A DNA stretch of 26,697 bases from JANXLS01 sp038227045 (GCA_038227045.1 JBBRQD010000080.1:1-26697); one strand, 5' to 3'; positions 14,985 to 23,297 are shown, counted from the stretch's first letter. Notes: a model not told the origin generated them from the letters alone. Program-made: numbers and translations.

Positions 14985-17135
14985 ATGATCGCCTCCCCGC
15001 CCGCCTCCTCGATCAAGGTTCTGCCCCCCGAAATCGTCGCGCGCATTGCCGCCGGGGAAGTGGTCGAACGCCCCGCCAGCATCGTCAAGGAACTCGTCGA
15101 AAACGCGCTCGACGCCGGAGCCTCCCGCATCGACGCCGACATTGAATCCGGCGGCATCGCGCGCGTGCGCATCAGCGACGACGGCTGGGGCATGTCGCCC
15201 GACGATCTGTCCGTCGCCGTCCAGCCGCACGCCACGTCAAAGCTCGCCGACGCCGATCAGCTCCACACCTTGGAGACGCTCGGCTTTCGCGGCGAAGCGC
15301 TCCCCTCGATCGCCTCCGTCTCGCATTTTTCAATCGTCTCCCGGCAAAGGCGTTCAGCCGCCCGGCCGGACTCTGCTTTCGGCGGCGATACCGAATCCAA
15401 CGATGACGACGCCATGGCCTGGCGCGTCGAAGTCGACGGCGGCCGGCCCGACATCCCCGCCGCCCGCCCCGCCGCCGGACCCTACGGCACCACCGTCGAA
15501 GCCCGTGAACTTTTTTTCAATCTGCCCGCCCGCCAGAAATTCCTGAAAGGACTCGCGGCCGAAGCCGCCGCCTGCGCCGACACGTTCCTGCGCCTCGCAC
15601 TGACACGCCCGGACGTGGCCTTTACGTTGTGCCAGGGCCGCAGCGAACTGCTGGCTCTCCCGGCGGCCACCGCGCGCACCTCCAGCACCCCGCAATCCGC
15701 TCGTGCTGCCCATGCCGCCCCTCAACTCCCCGCCGCCGCCTATTTCCGCCGCGCTCGGGAGGCTCTGGGCCGCGTTCTCGCCACAGGCCTGATCGAAATC
15801 GATTTCTCCGACCGCCCCGCGCAAAATTCCACGCCCTTGGCAAATGGCGCAGATGCTTCGGACAGCCCGCTCGACGTCTCCTACCGCCTCTACGGCTTGC
15901 TCTCCCCGCCGGCTGTGACGCGCCCCAACCGCGGCGCCATTTACCTGACAGTCAACGGCCGAGCGGTCAAAGACAGAACTCTGACCAGCGCGCTTTTGGA
16001 ATCCTTCCGCCATCTGCTGCCGCCACGCCGCTTCCCCATCGCCGTGCTGTATCTCGAACTGCCCGGCGCGGACGTGGACATCAACGTCCACCCCGCCAAA
16101 TCGGAAGTCCGCTTCCGCCTGCCCAGCCGCATCTACGCGCTTTTTTATCACGCCGTGCGTTCGGCATGTGGGCTGGCCGCAGGAGACCCTGGAACCGACG
16201 GATCCAAGCAGCAGCCTTTCACCTCCTCATCCTTCATCCCCGCGCGCCCCCCCGTGCTGCGAGCCGACTTGAAATTCCCCGCGCCGGGACCGTTATTTGT
16301 CCAACAAGCCGGGTTCGTCGTGCCACCCGAAAGCAGCAACGCGGACGCCGTACCGCTGCGCCCTGCCAACGGTTCCGTTTACGATCTTTGGCCGAAGGCC
16401 TATTCAGAACCTGCCGAAAACGCCGCGCCAACCACCGTTGAGGAAGCTTCGCCCGGTTATGGCCGCGCCGTTGACCGCAATGCGCGCGAGATCCGCAGCG
16501 TGGCCGACTTCCGCGTCATCGGGCAGGCCGCCGGAAGCTATATCGTCGTGGAAGACGAAAGCGGCGTGCGGCTGATCGACCAGCACGCGCTGCACGAACG
16601 CATCCTCTTCGAACGCCTGCTCGCCGCGGCTCAAGCCCGAGCCCGAGGCGACTCCCAAGGGCTGCTGGTCCCCGAAACGTTCGAACTGTCCGCCGCTCAA
16701 GCCGCGCTGATCTCCTCCGGCCCCGAAACGCTCGAACTGCTCGCGCATCTGGGTTTCGAATGCGAACCCTTCGGCCCCCGAGCCCTGCTGTTGCGCGCCG
16801 TCCCCGCGATCGTTAAAAGCGCCGCGCCCGCGCGCCTGGTCTCCGAACTGCTGGAAGCGCTCGCCGCCGGCGACGAAGCCCCCATTGGCGGCGAGGGCGG
16901 CCAGAAGGCTCTGCGCCGTTGGACGCTGCGCGAAAAAGCCGCCTATATTCTCTCCTGCAAAGCCGCGATCAAAGCCGGCGAACGCCTCACGCATGCCCAG
17001 ATGGATGCGCTCATGGCCGAATTCCAAGCCGTCGCCGGACCGTTCAACGCCGCAGCCCTGACCTGCCCGCACGGCCGCCCGCTGGCTCTGGAATTATCCT
17101 GGTACGAATTGGAACGGGCCGTCGGCCGGAAATGA
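14985..17135 (+). CDS. mutL: DNA mismatch repair protein MutL
   Basis: A 716-residue MutL. The N-terminal GHKL ATPase is clear: ARIAAGEVVERP (about residues 19-30), the N box VKELVENALDAG, ISDDGWGM, and TLGFRGEALPSIASV. A transducer domain and a proline-rich variable linker follow. The C-terminal dimerisation domain carries the endonuclease motif DQHALHERILFE at about 532-543, plus SCKAAIKAG at about 657 and CPHGRP at about 694. This is therefore a nicking MutL, as expected where MutH is absent. I start at the ATG at 14985. An ATG at 14943 would add 14 residues translated from low-complexity intergenic words. No mutS is in the window. The gene's stop is followed after three bases by a repeat arm. 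Confidence 0.95.
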   Translation: MIASPPASSIKVLPPEIVARIAAGEVVERPASIVKELVENALDAGASRIDADIESGGIARVRISDDGWGMSPDDLSVAVQPHATSKLADADQLHTLETLGFRGEALPSIASVSHFSIVSRQRRSAARPDSAFGGDTESNDDDAMAWRVEVDGGRPDIPAARPAAGPYGTTVEARELFFNLPARQKFLKGLAAEAAACADTFLRLALTRPDVAFTLCQGRSELLALPAATARTSSTPQSARAAHAAPQLPAAAYFRRAREALGRVLATGLIEIDFSDRPAQNSTPLANGADASDSPLDVSYRLYGLLSPPAVTRPNRGAIYLTVNGRAVKDRTLTSALLESFRHLLPPRRFPIAVLYLELPGADVDINVHPAKSEVRFRLPSRIYALFYHAVRSACGLAAGDPGTDGSKQQPFTSSSFIPARPPVLRADLKFPAPGPLFVQQAGFVVPPESSNADAVPLRPANGSVYDLWPKAYSEPAENAAPTTVEEASPGYGRAVDRNAREIRSVADFRVIGQAAGSYIVVEDESGVRLIDQHALHERILFERLLAAAQARARGDSQGLLVPETFELSAAQAALISSGPETLELLAHLGFECEPFGPRALLLRAVPAIVKSAAPARLVSELLEALAAGDEAPIGGEGGQKALRRWTLREKAAYILSCKAAIKAGERLTHAQMDALMAEFQAVAGPFNAAALTCPHGRPLALELSWYELERAVGRK

Positions 17136-17138
17136 AGT

Positions 17139-17355
17139 CTCTCGCAAAGGCGCAAAGAACAGCGACGAAAAAACAGGGGCAAAAAGAAACGTATTGCGAA
17201 TTTCAAAAAGACTGTCGATAATTCCAGTATCGCCCAAGATCGTGAAAATACGGAATCCGAAGCCTGTTGGAGCCTTGCTGTCCCGTACCTCCTGACTTCT
17301 TTCTCCCGTCTTGCTTTTCCTTTGCGTCTTTGCGTCTTTGCGTCTTTGCGAGAGA
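17139..17355. repeat. TTTGCGTC-family inverted repeat after mutL
   Basis: The left arm 17139-17158 (TCTCTCGCAAAGGCGCAAAG) and right arm 17336-17355 pair over 20 nt with one mismatch, separated by 177 nt. The right end contains TTTGCGTC three times in tandem (17321-17344). A related string, AACGCAAAGACGCGAAGGCG and onward, lies at 23237-23269. The region between the arms has no gene. Confidence 0.75.
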
Positions 17356-17388
17356 ATAAGAAATTCTAAAACTTAAGGATCGCGTCTG

Positions 17389-18201
17389 ATGAAACCGCTC
17401 TGCGAACTCGACCTCCCATGGAAATTGCTCTTTTCAGGCTTCCTGATTGTGCTCACGTCCGGATTCGTCGCCGCGGAACTGTACCTCAAGCACACCACCG
17501 AAATGGCCGACGGCAAGGAAGGCCTGAGCATGGACGACATCACCATCATGTTTCACGGCAACGGCATCCCGCTGCTGAAGCGCAAAATCGTGCCGGGCGG
17601 TTCGATGCGGCGTTATTTCAACATCAATGGCATCGTGGAGGATTTGAAGCCGGAGGACATCCAGGATATCGACCGGATCATCGCGTGGGTCGAGAAAGGC
17701 GCGCCGGAAGGCGAATACAAAATCGCCGACGAAACAAAAAAGAAAGAGGGCATCGGCTACATGCTCGAATCGCACGGCTGCACCGACTGCCATTGTCGCG
17801 ATTCGACCATGCGCCACAACATGCACGACTACCCGCTCGAATCGTTCGCCGACGTGTCGCAGTACACCTCGAAGGCGTCCAGCGGCATGGACAAAGGCCG
17901 GCTGTTGTCGCTGAGCCACATCCATCTGCTGGGGATGGGCATGATGTTCATGCTGTTGGGCATGGCGGTGGCGTCGACGCAGTGGCCGCTGTGGGTGCGC
18001 TCGGTCCTGATCGTCAGCGGCCAGCTCTCGATCCTGCTCGACATCTTCGGCTGGTGGGGCGTGCGCGAATACGGCGCATCGATGGCCTGGGTGGTGATGC
18101 TCGGCGGCATTCTAATGGCGGGAAGTTTCACCCTTTCGGTCGCGCTGTCGTATTTCGATTTGTGGCTTCGCAAACCACGCGCGAAAGTTAACATTCCGTG
18201 A
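17389..18201 (+). CDS. Membrane-anchored c-type haem protein, planctomycete-type
   Basis: A 270-residue protein with an N-terminal membrane helix (about 13-30), a periplasmic stretch to about 165, and three further membrane helices (about 180-200, 205-222 and 230-255). The soluble part holds one CTDCH at about 130-134, a covalent haem c site. Landmarks such as ADGKEGLSMDD, FHGNG and GGSMRRYF, and a histidine-containing helix start (SHIHLLGMG), match a family I recall from planctomycete genomes without an assigned function. It may carry electrons at the inner membrane, but its donor and acceptor are unknown. AAGGA lies nine to ten bases before the ATG. Its stop overlaps the GTG of the micro-gene that follows (GTGA), so the two are translationally coupled. 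Confidence 0.8.
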   Translation: MKPLCELDLPWKLLFSGFLIVLTSGFVAAELYLKHTTEMADGKEGLSMDDITIMFHGNGIPLLKRKIVPGGSMRRYFNINGIVEDLKPEDIQDIDRIIAWVEKGAPEGEYKIADETKKKEGIGYMLESHGCTDCHCRDSTMRHNMHDYPLESFADVSQYTSKASSGMDKGRLLSLSHIHLLGMGMMFMLLGMAVASTQWPLWVRSVLIVSGQLSILLDIFGWWGVREYGASMAWVVMLGGILMAGSFTLSVALSYFDLWLRKPRAKVNIP

Positions 18202-18311
18202 ATCATGCCGAACGGCTCGAGCACCTTTACAAGTACAAATCCGGAGCGCCGTGGCGCGCCCGCAGACTGTTTCCCATTAATCGATCCCATCAAGGCAAGG
18301 CGGCGGCATGA
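18198..18311 (+). CDS. Micro-gene, 37 residues, coupled to both neighbours
   Basis: A short frame beginning with GTG at 18198 and ending with TGA at 18309-18311. The protein begins MNHAERLEHLYKYKSGAPWR, with Arg-Arg-Leu-Phe and a lysine- and alanine-rich end after it. It is basic and has no membrane segment. Its GTG shares bases with the stop of the haem protein gene (GTGA), and its stop shares bases with the ATG of the DUF7710 gene (ATGA). It fills the entire 106-nt gap between those genes in one frame. Such double overlap is typical of real operon genes and unlikely for chance reading frames. I do not recognise a family, and function is unknown. Confidence 0.6.
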   Translation: MNHAERLEHLYKYKSGAPWRARRLFPINRSHQGKAAA

Positions 18312-18622
18312 GCGACGTGTATGGCGGGCAATCTGTCTGGGTGTTCGTGGGCGAGAAGGGCACTTGCCCGATGGGTGTGTGGTCGTCGCTGGACGCGGCC
18401 CACAAATACATTCACGACGAACTGCTCAGCGGCGCGCTGATCGTTTACAACCTCGACGAACCGATTTACGAAGTCGCCAAAAACAGCGGAAAATTCAAGC
18501 CGTCGAAGGATCAGCAGCGCAGCCTGAAATTCCGGCAGACGTTCAACTGGCAGTTTCAGGAACACTTCACGTTTCGCGACGGGCATTGCGAACGCCTGGG
18601 CACTCCGAATTGCTTCGAATAG
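18308..18622 (+). CDS. DUF7710-like small protein
   Basis: A 104-residue soluble protein. The pattern VWVFVGEKGTCPMGVWSS at about residues 10-27, then an alpha-helical segment (LDAAHKYIHDELLSGAL), a YNLDEPIYEVA strand region and an aromatic C-terminus (FQEHFTFRDG), matches what I recall of DUF7710. That domain has no assigned function and is often found as a short stand-alone protein. The ATG overlaps the stop of the micro-gene (ATGA), and the lipid kinase starts seven nucleotides after its own stop, so it sits inside a four-gene operon. The upstream AAGGCGGCGG is a plausible ribosome binding site. Confidence 0.7.
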   Translation: MSDVYGGQSVWVFVGEKGTCPMGVWSSLDAAHKYIHDELLSGALIVYNLDEPIYEVAKNSGKFKPSKDQQRSLKFRQTFNWQFQEHFTFRDGHCERLGTPNCFE

Positions 18623-18628
18623 CATTCC

Positions 18629-19522
18629 ATGACTGATTTTGTCGTCATCGCCAACCCCACGTCGGGGTCGCAATCCGCTCCAACTCTGGCGACGCGCGCC
18701 GTCGAACTGTTGAAGCTTCAGGGCCATTCCGCCGAACTGAAAGTCACCGGCGCGCGCGGGGACGCTCAAGCCTGGGCCACCGACGCGGCACTCGCCGGCG
18801 TTCCGCGCGTCGTCGGTTGCGGAGGCGACGGCACGCTGCAGGAGATCGCGACGGCGCTCGAAGGTTCCCCCACCGCGCTGGGCATTTTGCCCGGCGGACG
18901 CTGCAACGATTTCGCTCATGCCCTGGGCATTTCGAAAACAGATTCGCCTGAAAAACTGGCCGCAACGCTCGCGGCCGGACACGTCCGCGCAATCGATCTG
19001 GGCGCGGTCGCGGGCCGGCGTTTTTTAACGGTCGCGACGCTGGGCTTCGATTCGGACGTGAGCCGCTTCGTCGAGACGCGCAAGTTGTGGTTCAAAGGCA
19101 CGCCGGCGTACGTCTACGGTGTCGCGCGCGTGCTCCCCGGCTTCCGTTTTCCGCAAATCCGCCTGCGCGGCGATTTCGGCATCCGCGACGAGCGCATGTT
19201 GCTGGCCGCCACGGGCAACACACCGTGTTACGGCGGCGCCATGCAGATCGCGCCCGGCGCGAAAATGGACGACGGACTTTTCGACATCTGCACGGTCAAA
19301 AAATTGCCGCGCCTGGCGGTGTTCGGATTTCTGGTGCGTGTGTTGCGAGGCACGCACGTGAATCATTCAGCCGTCGAGATGCTCAAATCCCGGTCGCTCG
19401 AAGTTGAGACGCCGGAAGGCCCGCAGTATATTTGCGCGGACGGCGAAACCATCGCGCAGACGCCGTGCACATTCGAAGTAAAACCCGGAGCGCTGAAGGT
19501 AATCGCACCGGAGCAATCATGA
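18629..19522 (+). CDS. YegS/DagK-like lipid kinase
   Basis: A 297-residue protein with the diacylglycerol kinase catalytic domain. The nucleotide-binding GGDGT is intact (GCGGDGTLQEI, about residues 63-73), preceded by the N-terminal IANPTSGS. The second motif reads GILPGGRCNDFAHALGI where most relatives have GTGNDFA. The C-terminal beta-sandwich with ATLGFDSDVSR and MDDGLFDICTV is typical. Relatives phosphorylate diacylglycerol, phosphatidylglycerol or sphingoid lipids at the membrane face, and the substrate cannot be told from sequence. It is the last gene of the cluster starting at 17389. Its TGA stop is the first three bases of a dispersed repeat (TGACAAGGTGA). Confidence 0.88.
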   Translation: MTDFVVIANPTSGSQSAPTLATRAVELLKLQGHSAELKVTGARGDAQAWATDAALAGVPRVVGCGGDGTLQEIATALEGSPTALGILPGGRCNDFAHALGISKTDSPEKLAATLAAGHVRAIDLGAVAGRRFLTVATLGFDSDVSRFVETRKLWFKGTPAYVYGVARVLPGFRFPQIRLRGDFGIRDERMLLAATGNTPCYGGAMQIAPGAKMDDGLFDICTVKKLPRLAVFGFLVRVLRGTHVNHSAVEMLKSRSLEVETPEGPQYICADGETIAQTPCTFEVKPGALKVIAPEQS

Positions 19523-19640
19523 CAAGGTGAAGGGGTGACAAGGTGAAAAAAGCTCCACTCTTTGAAGCCATCGAAAAGAGTCGCACTATTTCACCCCTCA
19601 TCTCATCTTTTTATCCGCGTTTATCCGCGTTATCCGCGGT
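19520..19640. repeat. TGACAAGGTGA element with adjoining ATCCGCG repeats
   Basis: TGACAAGGTGAAGGGGTGA is followed by a second ACAAGGTGAAAA, and pairs imperfectly with TTTCACCCCTCATCTCATCT about 40 nt later. This is a degenerate copy of the element at 4088-4158. Directly behind it, 19613-19640 holds ATCCGCG repeated three times, ending in ATCCGCGGTT, related to 143-233. Two repeat families are thus stacked in one gap. Confidence 0.65.
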
Positions 19641-19682
19641 TAAAAAAGCAGTTCCCGCGGCAATTCGAGTAACCGCTCCATC

Positions 19683-20396
19683 ATGATCGATTCCGAAACT
19701 GAACGCGTGATCGCCTTCTGGCTCTGCCTGATCGCTCTGCCGGCCGGGCTGCTGGCGGCGTTGTTGAAATTTATTTTGTCGCCGCTGCGTTTGCCGCCAA
19801 TTGCAACGCGCGAACGGGAACGCGAACAGAATCTGCTCGCCGGAATTCTGCTGCTGATCTTCGGCGGCGCAATCGGCATCGCGATTGTCTATGCGCTGCT
19901 GCTGGCGGCGTTCGTGCGCGAATTGCGCGGCAAAAAGAAGGTGGCCGATGGCGACGCGCTCGCCGGGCAAGTCTCGTATTTGTTTCCGCGCATCGCGCTG
20001 GAAGAATTGATGTGCATGGTGTTCGGAATGGCCGCGTTTCCGATTCTGGTCTTCGGCACGGAATTCAAGCGCGAAAATACGGTGCCGGTGGTGACGATGA
20101 TCGTCATCGGCGCACTGCTCTACCCGCTGTGCGGCCTGGCCGCGTACAACCGCGTCAACGCCCGCCGCGTGCCGGTCTGCGCGGCGCGCACGGCATACAT
20201 CGCGCTTTTCCCGCTGATGCTCTTCGCCTGCGTCTTCCAGCCGATGGCGCTGATGGTCTTCCACACCTCGAACCTCGGCGCGTCGCCGTATGTTCAACTG
20301 GGTCTCGGCGTTTTGGCCACGGGCTGTGAAACGCTGGCAAGTTGGAAATGCGCGAAAAAGACCGACGCGAGCAACAAGGTGAACGTAGCGAAATGA
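19683..20396 (+). CDS. Polytopic membrane protein of unknown function
   Basis: A 237-residue integral membrane protein with about six hydrophobic segments (roughly residues 10-31, 50-77, 105-125, 134-155, 165-195 and 205-222). The loop after the first helix is strongly charged (ATREREREQN), so it is likely cytoplasmic. The tail ends in lysine- and asparagine-rich residues. I see no catalytic motif and do not recognise the family. No clear ribosome binding site precedes the ATG at 19683, and repeats fill the gap to the lipid kinase gene. It converges with the 20406-20795 ORF, with nine bases between the stops. Confidence 0.7.
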   Translation: MIDSETERVIAFWLCLIALPAGLLAALLKFILSPLRLPPIATREREREQNLLAGILLLIFGGAIGIAIVYALLLAAFVRELRGKKKVADGDALAGQVSYLFPRIALEELMCMVFGMAAFPILVFGTEFKRENTVPVVTMIVIGALLYPLCGLAAYNRVNARRVPVCAARTAYIALFPLMLFACVFQPMALMVFHTSNLGASPYVQLGLGVLATGCETLASWKCAKKTDASNKVNVAK

Positions 20397-20405
20397 AACT
20401 TATGA

Positions 20406-20795
20406 TCAAACTCTTATTGCGGACTCTGGGATTTTTCTGACGACCCGAGACATTAAGTCGTTGTAGCTGTCAGCGAGCCTTTTAGTATCAGATTGATTTG
20501 AAAGTCGGGGGAATGATTTGTCCCTATATTGCATGAGCGTTGGAACGATATGAAGCGCATTATCAACAATCAACGCGATCGTGTGACTAGATTCGCCTTT
20601 GTTTCCTGAAAAAAACCTGACTTCAATTACATATTTCAAACTATCGGTTTTGAATACCTTTAATTGATGATGTCGCCCAGTTCCAAACGTCAACTGAAAT
20701 GTTGTGCGTTCTAGTTCGCTGGATACATCGGCCAACAGTTCTCCGTCGAAGGAAATCGGAGGCCCCTCGGTTTGAATGATAGTGTAATTCTTCAT
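20406..20795 (-). CDS. AT-rich orphan ORF, 129 residues
   Basis: A soluble protein of 129 residues with no signal peptide or membrane segment. The N-terminal half looks like beta strands (YTIIQTEGPPISFDGELLA, then a segment ending KYVIEVRFF), and the C-terminal third is helical and basic. I do not recognise it with confidence, though the GELLADVSS segment recalls small stand-alone proteins that sit near mobile or accessory genes. Base composition differs from its surroundings: 20581-20640 has 20 G+C of 60, against 44 of 60 at 20161-20220. No Shine-Dalgarno sequence precedes the ATG. A 29-codon frame lies just upstream. Recent acquisition, or the remains of a larger cassette, is likely. Confidence 0.55.
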   Translation of the reverse strand: MKNYTIIQTEGPPISFDGELLADVSSELERTTFQLTFGTGRHHQLKVFKTDSLKYVIEVRFFSGNKGESSHTIALIVDNALHIVPTLMQYRDKSFPRLSNQSDTKRLADSYNDLMSRVVRKIPESAIRV

Positions 20796-20813
20796 AACAA
20801 CAAAACTACAACA

Positions 20814-20903
20814 CTAGCGATACTTTGCGAGTTGCTTTTTGACCGGTTCCATGAATACGTCTGAAACTTTTTTTAGGTCAAAACAGCTCATTCGATTCAC
20901 CAT
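20814..20903 (-). CDS. Possible 29-residue peptide upstream of the AT-rich ORF
   Basis: A short frame from ATG at 20903 to TAG at 20814, reading MVNRMSCFDLKKV and onward to KKQLAKYR. It is helical and basic. It contains a run of seven A within CTAAAAAAAG. It ends 18 nt before the ATG of the 129-residue ORF on the same strand. It could be a tiny partner, a leader peptide, or the remnant of an N-terminal region, and chance is not excluded. Confidence 0.25.
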   Translation of the reverse strand: MVNRMSCFDLKKVSDVFMEPVKKQLAKYR

Positions 20904-20929
20904 TGCACCGCTTTCGCACCGATCTGCAG

Positions 20930-23152
20930 TCAGGTCGTTTTCTCGTCGGGCGCCCCCGACCGGCTCACGAAAAACAGTCCCAGCGCAAACAGCGCCAGCG
21001 CCGGAAGAAATAATTGCAGCGGCAGGTCTTTCAGCGGCTCGCCGGCGACGGGTTTTTCCTCAGACAAATGCAGCAGTCCCGGCCCGAGCAAACTCAAACC
21101 GTTATGAAGAAAATGCATCAGCACGCCGGGCCAGATGCTGCGTGTCTGCCACGCGGCATAGGCCATGACCATTCCCAGCAGGCTCGTGATCGGCATGCGG
21201 AAGACGGGGAAATGGAAGAAACCGAAGACGGCTCCAACGAGAATGATCGTCGCCCATTTGTTCTTTCGCCCAAGACCCTGCTGAAAAAATCCGCGGAAGA
21301 AATGCTCTTCGCAGATCGCCGGCGTCAGAGCCACCAGGAAAATCAGGAAATATTGGCCGGCGACCGTCTTGGCGAGCTGCTTGAACGCGTGCTCGACACC
21401 CATCTCCGACGTGTTGACCGGCCAGAAACGACTCTGCCACGCGAGCAATTGAATGGCGATCAACCACGATGCGCCGCCCAGCAGCGCCGCGCCCATGATC
21501 GCGCGCCCGCAGGGCCGATTCCATTGAAACGTCGCTTTAAAATTCGCTTTCAGATATTTTGCAACCAGCATCGGCGCGGCGAGGAACAGTCCGTATTGCG
21601 GAATGATCAGCAATGCCGCGAGCACCGGCCATTCGATCGGTTTGAGCACGTCGGCGACGAGCATTTTTTGCAGCGAGAGCGACACATAAAAATTGAGCGG
21701 AAATAAAATGCCCGCCGCCAGCAGCGCATCGCCGGGACGGGGCGTGGGCATCTCCTTAAAAAAACGGCGGCTCAGGAACAGGCGCAGACTGCCCTGCGCT
21801 GAAAAGAGCACTTCCTCCCGCGCAAAAACGCGCGCGGCCAGCGCGACCATGCCGGCCGCGTAAATACAGGTGCTGATAAAGACGAACGCGAATTGCTGCG
21901 CAGTGCCGTGGAACAGGAAGAGTTCCTTGATCAGCAGCGCGATGTTGATCACCGGCGTCAGCAGCAGCGGCCCTTGCAGTTCGATGCCCGGAGTCATCGC
22001 GATCGCCATGCCGACCGTGGGGATCAGGAAAACCGGCATGCAGAACACTTGTGCTTCTTTTGTGTTCGCGGCGAAACTGGCGACCATCAGCAACAGCGCG
22101 GAGAAGAACAGCGCCAGCGGAATCAGCAGTGTAAGAGTCAGCGGGAGCGCGGCCCAGGGAAATTGAAATCCTAGGTTGGCCGGCAGCGGCAGCAACGCGA
22201 AAGAGACGGCGAAACTGCACACGTTCAGCGCGGCGTTAGCCAGCGAGAGCGTGGCCACCGCGAGAAATTTTCCGGCAATGATCTCAATCGGCCGGACCGG
22301 CGAACCGACGAGCGTTTCGAGCGTCGAACGTTCCTTTTCGCCGGCGGTCATGTCGATGGCCGGATGCAGCGCGCCGGTCAACAGCATGATGATAAAAAGC
22401 AGCGGCAGCATGGCACCAAACAACGACCCTCCGACTTTTTCCGCCCCGGCGGTATTTTTGGCATCGAGCTTGAACGGATGCAGGAATTTCGCCGGCAGCG
22501 CTTTTTCCTTAAGCCGTTCTTTAACGGTCGCGCTTTCGTAGCGCTCCAGCATCGTGCGCAGTCGCGAAAAAGTGCTCTGCGAAACGCGCTCGGCCTGATC
22601 GTATTCAATGGCGGCCGTGGGTTCTTCCGTCTGTTCAGCGATGTCCTTTTCAAAGTCCAGCGGAAGTATCAGCAGCGCACGGATGCGTCCGTCGGAGAGC
22701 GCTTTGCGCGCCTCGCCCGGAGTCATTTCCCGAAAGGAAAACTGCGTCTTTTGAAATGAATCCAGAGGCACGTCGTCGCTCTCGTCATCGTCGTCGTCGG
22801 ATGGCAGCGGCGGTTTTTTAGCCGCATCCGGCTGACTTTTTTCCGGCGCAGCCTTTTTCTCCGGTTTCGGTTCGGCAGGCGTTTCAGGCGGCGGAATACC
22901 CTTGAGCGGCTCGGGGGTTCCACGTGCGATTTTGAGGATGTGTTCGGCCATCTTTTGAGTGCCCGGAAGCACCGCGACCGGAAATTCGTCGCGATCAAGC
23001 TTGGCTTTGGCCATCTGCGTCACTTCGGCCATGCCCAGCGTGAGCAGCGGATAAATGAAAATCGGAATAATCGCCGTGGCAAAAAGCGTGCGCCGGTCGC
23101 GCAGCATGTCGACCAGCTCTTTGGCGAAAATGGTGCGGACTTTGGCGTTCAT
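20930..23152 (-). CDS. ABC-2 permease fused to a CPBP intramembrane protease
   Basis: A 740-residue membrane protein. The N-terminal half (about residues 1-420) is a NatB-like ABC-2 permease: a first membrane helix near 24-42, a long extracytoplasmic segment with a proline- and lysine-rich part and an acidic run (SDDDDDESDD), and a helix cluster preceded by AGEKERSTLETLVGSPV. The C-terminal part (about 470-720) is a CPBP (Abi/Rce1-like) domain with motif 1 CEEHFFRGF at about 612-620, motif 2 FGFFHF at about 642-647, and motif 3 HFLHNG at about 681-686. The glutamates and histidines are the metal ligands of active members. No ABC ATPase gene is adjacent. Whether the protease processes the cargo is unknown. 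Confidence 0.85.
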   Translation of the reverse strand: MNAKVRTIFAKELVDMLRDRRTLFATAIIPIFIYPLLTLGMAEVTQMAKAKLDRDEFPVAVLPGTQKMAEHILKIARGTPEPLKGIPPPETPAEPKPEKKAAPEKSQPDAAKKPPLPSDDDDDESDDVPLDSFQKTQFSFREMTPGEARKALSDGRIRALLILPLDFEKDIAEQTEEPTAAIEYDQAERVSQSTFSRLRTMLERYESATVKERLKEKALPAKFLHPFKLDAKNTAGAEKVGGSLFGAMLPLLFIIMLLTGALHPAIDMTAGEKERSTLETLVGSPVRPIEIIAGKFLAVATLSLANAALNVCSFAVSFALLPLPANLGFQFPWAALPLTLTLLIPLALFFSALLLMVASFAANTKEAQVFCMPVFLIPTVGMAIAMTPGIELQGPLLLTPVINIALLIKELFLFHGTAQQFAFVFISTCIYAAGMVALAARVFAREEVLFSAQGSLRLFLSRRFFKEMPTPRPGDALLAAGILFPLNFYVSLSLQKMLVADVLKPIEWPVLAALLIIPQYGLFLAAPMLVAKYLKANFKATFQWNRPCGRAIMGAALLGGASWLIAIQLLAWQSRFWPVNTSEMGVEHAFKQLAKTVAGQYFLIFLVALTPAICEEHFFRGFFQQGLGRKNKWATIILVGAVFGFFHFPVFRMPITSLLGMVMAYAAWQTRSIWPGVLMHFLHNGLSLLGPGLLHLSEEKPVAGEPLKDLPLQLFLPALALFALGLFFVSRSGAPDEKTT

Positions 23153-23297
23153 GAAGAGTAGCGGATTCCAGCGCGTCGAAAGAATAGCTCAGAGCCAGCG
23201 TCATGAAGACTCTGATCCTTTTGTAAAGAATGTTTTAACGCAAAGACGCGAAGGCGCAAAGACGCTAAGAAGAAAACTTGGAATAGTGTATTGGGTA

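Noticed and set aside
17321..17349. Tandem TTTGCGTC units considered as a CRISPR-like or iteron array
   Set aside because: The unit is only 8 nt with no spacers, and it forms the arm of a long inverted repeat with a related copy elsewhere. There is no replication or Cas gene nearby.
18205..18636. A 143-codon frame overlapping the DUF7710 gene
   Set aside because: It overlaps DUF7710 and the lipid kinase start in another frame and is Arg-rich. The DUF7710 frame and the coupled micro-gene explain the region better.
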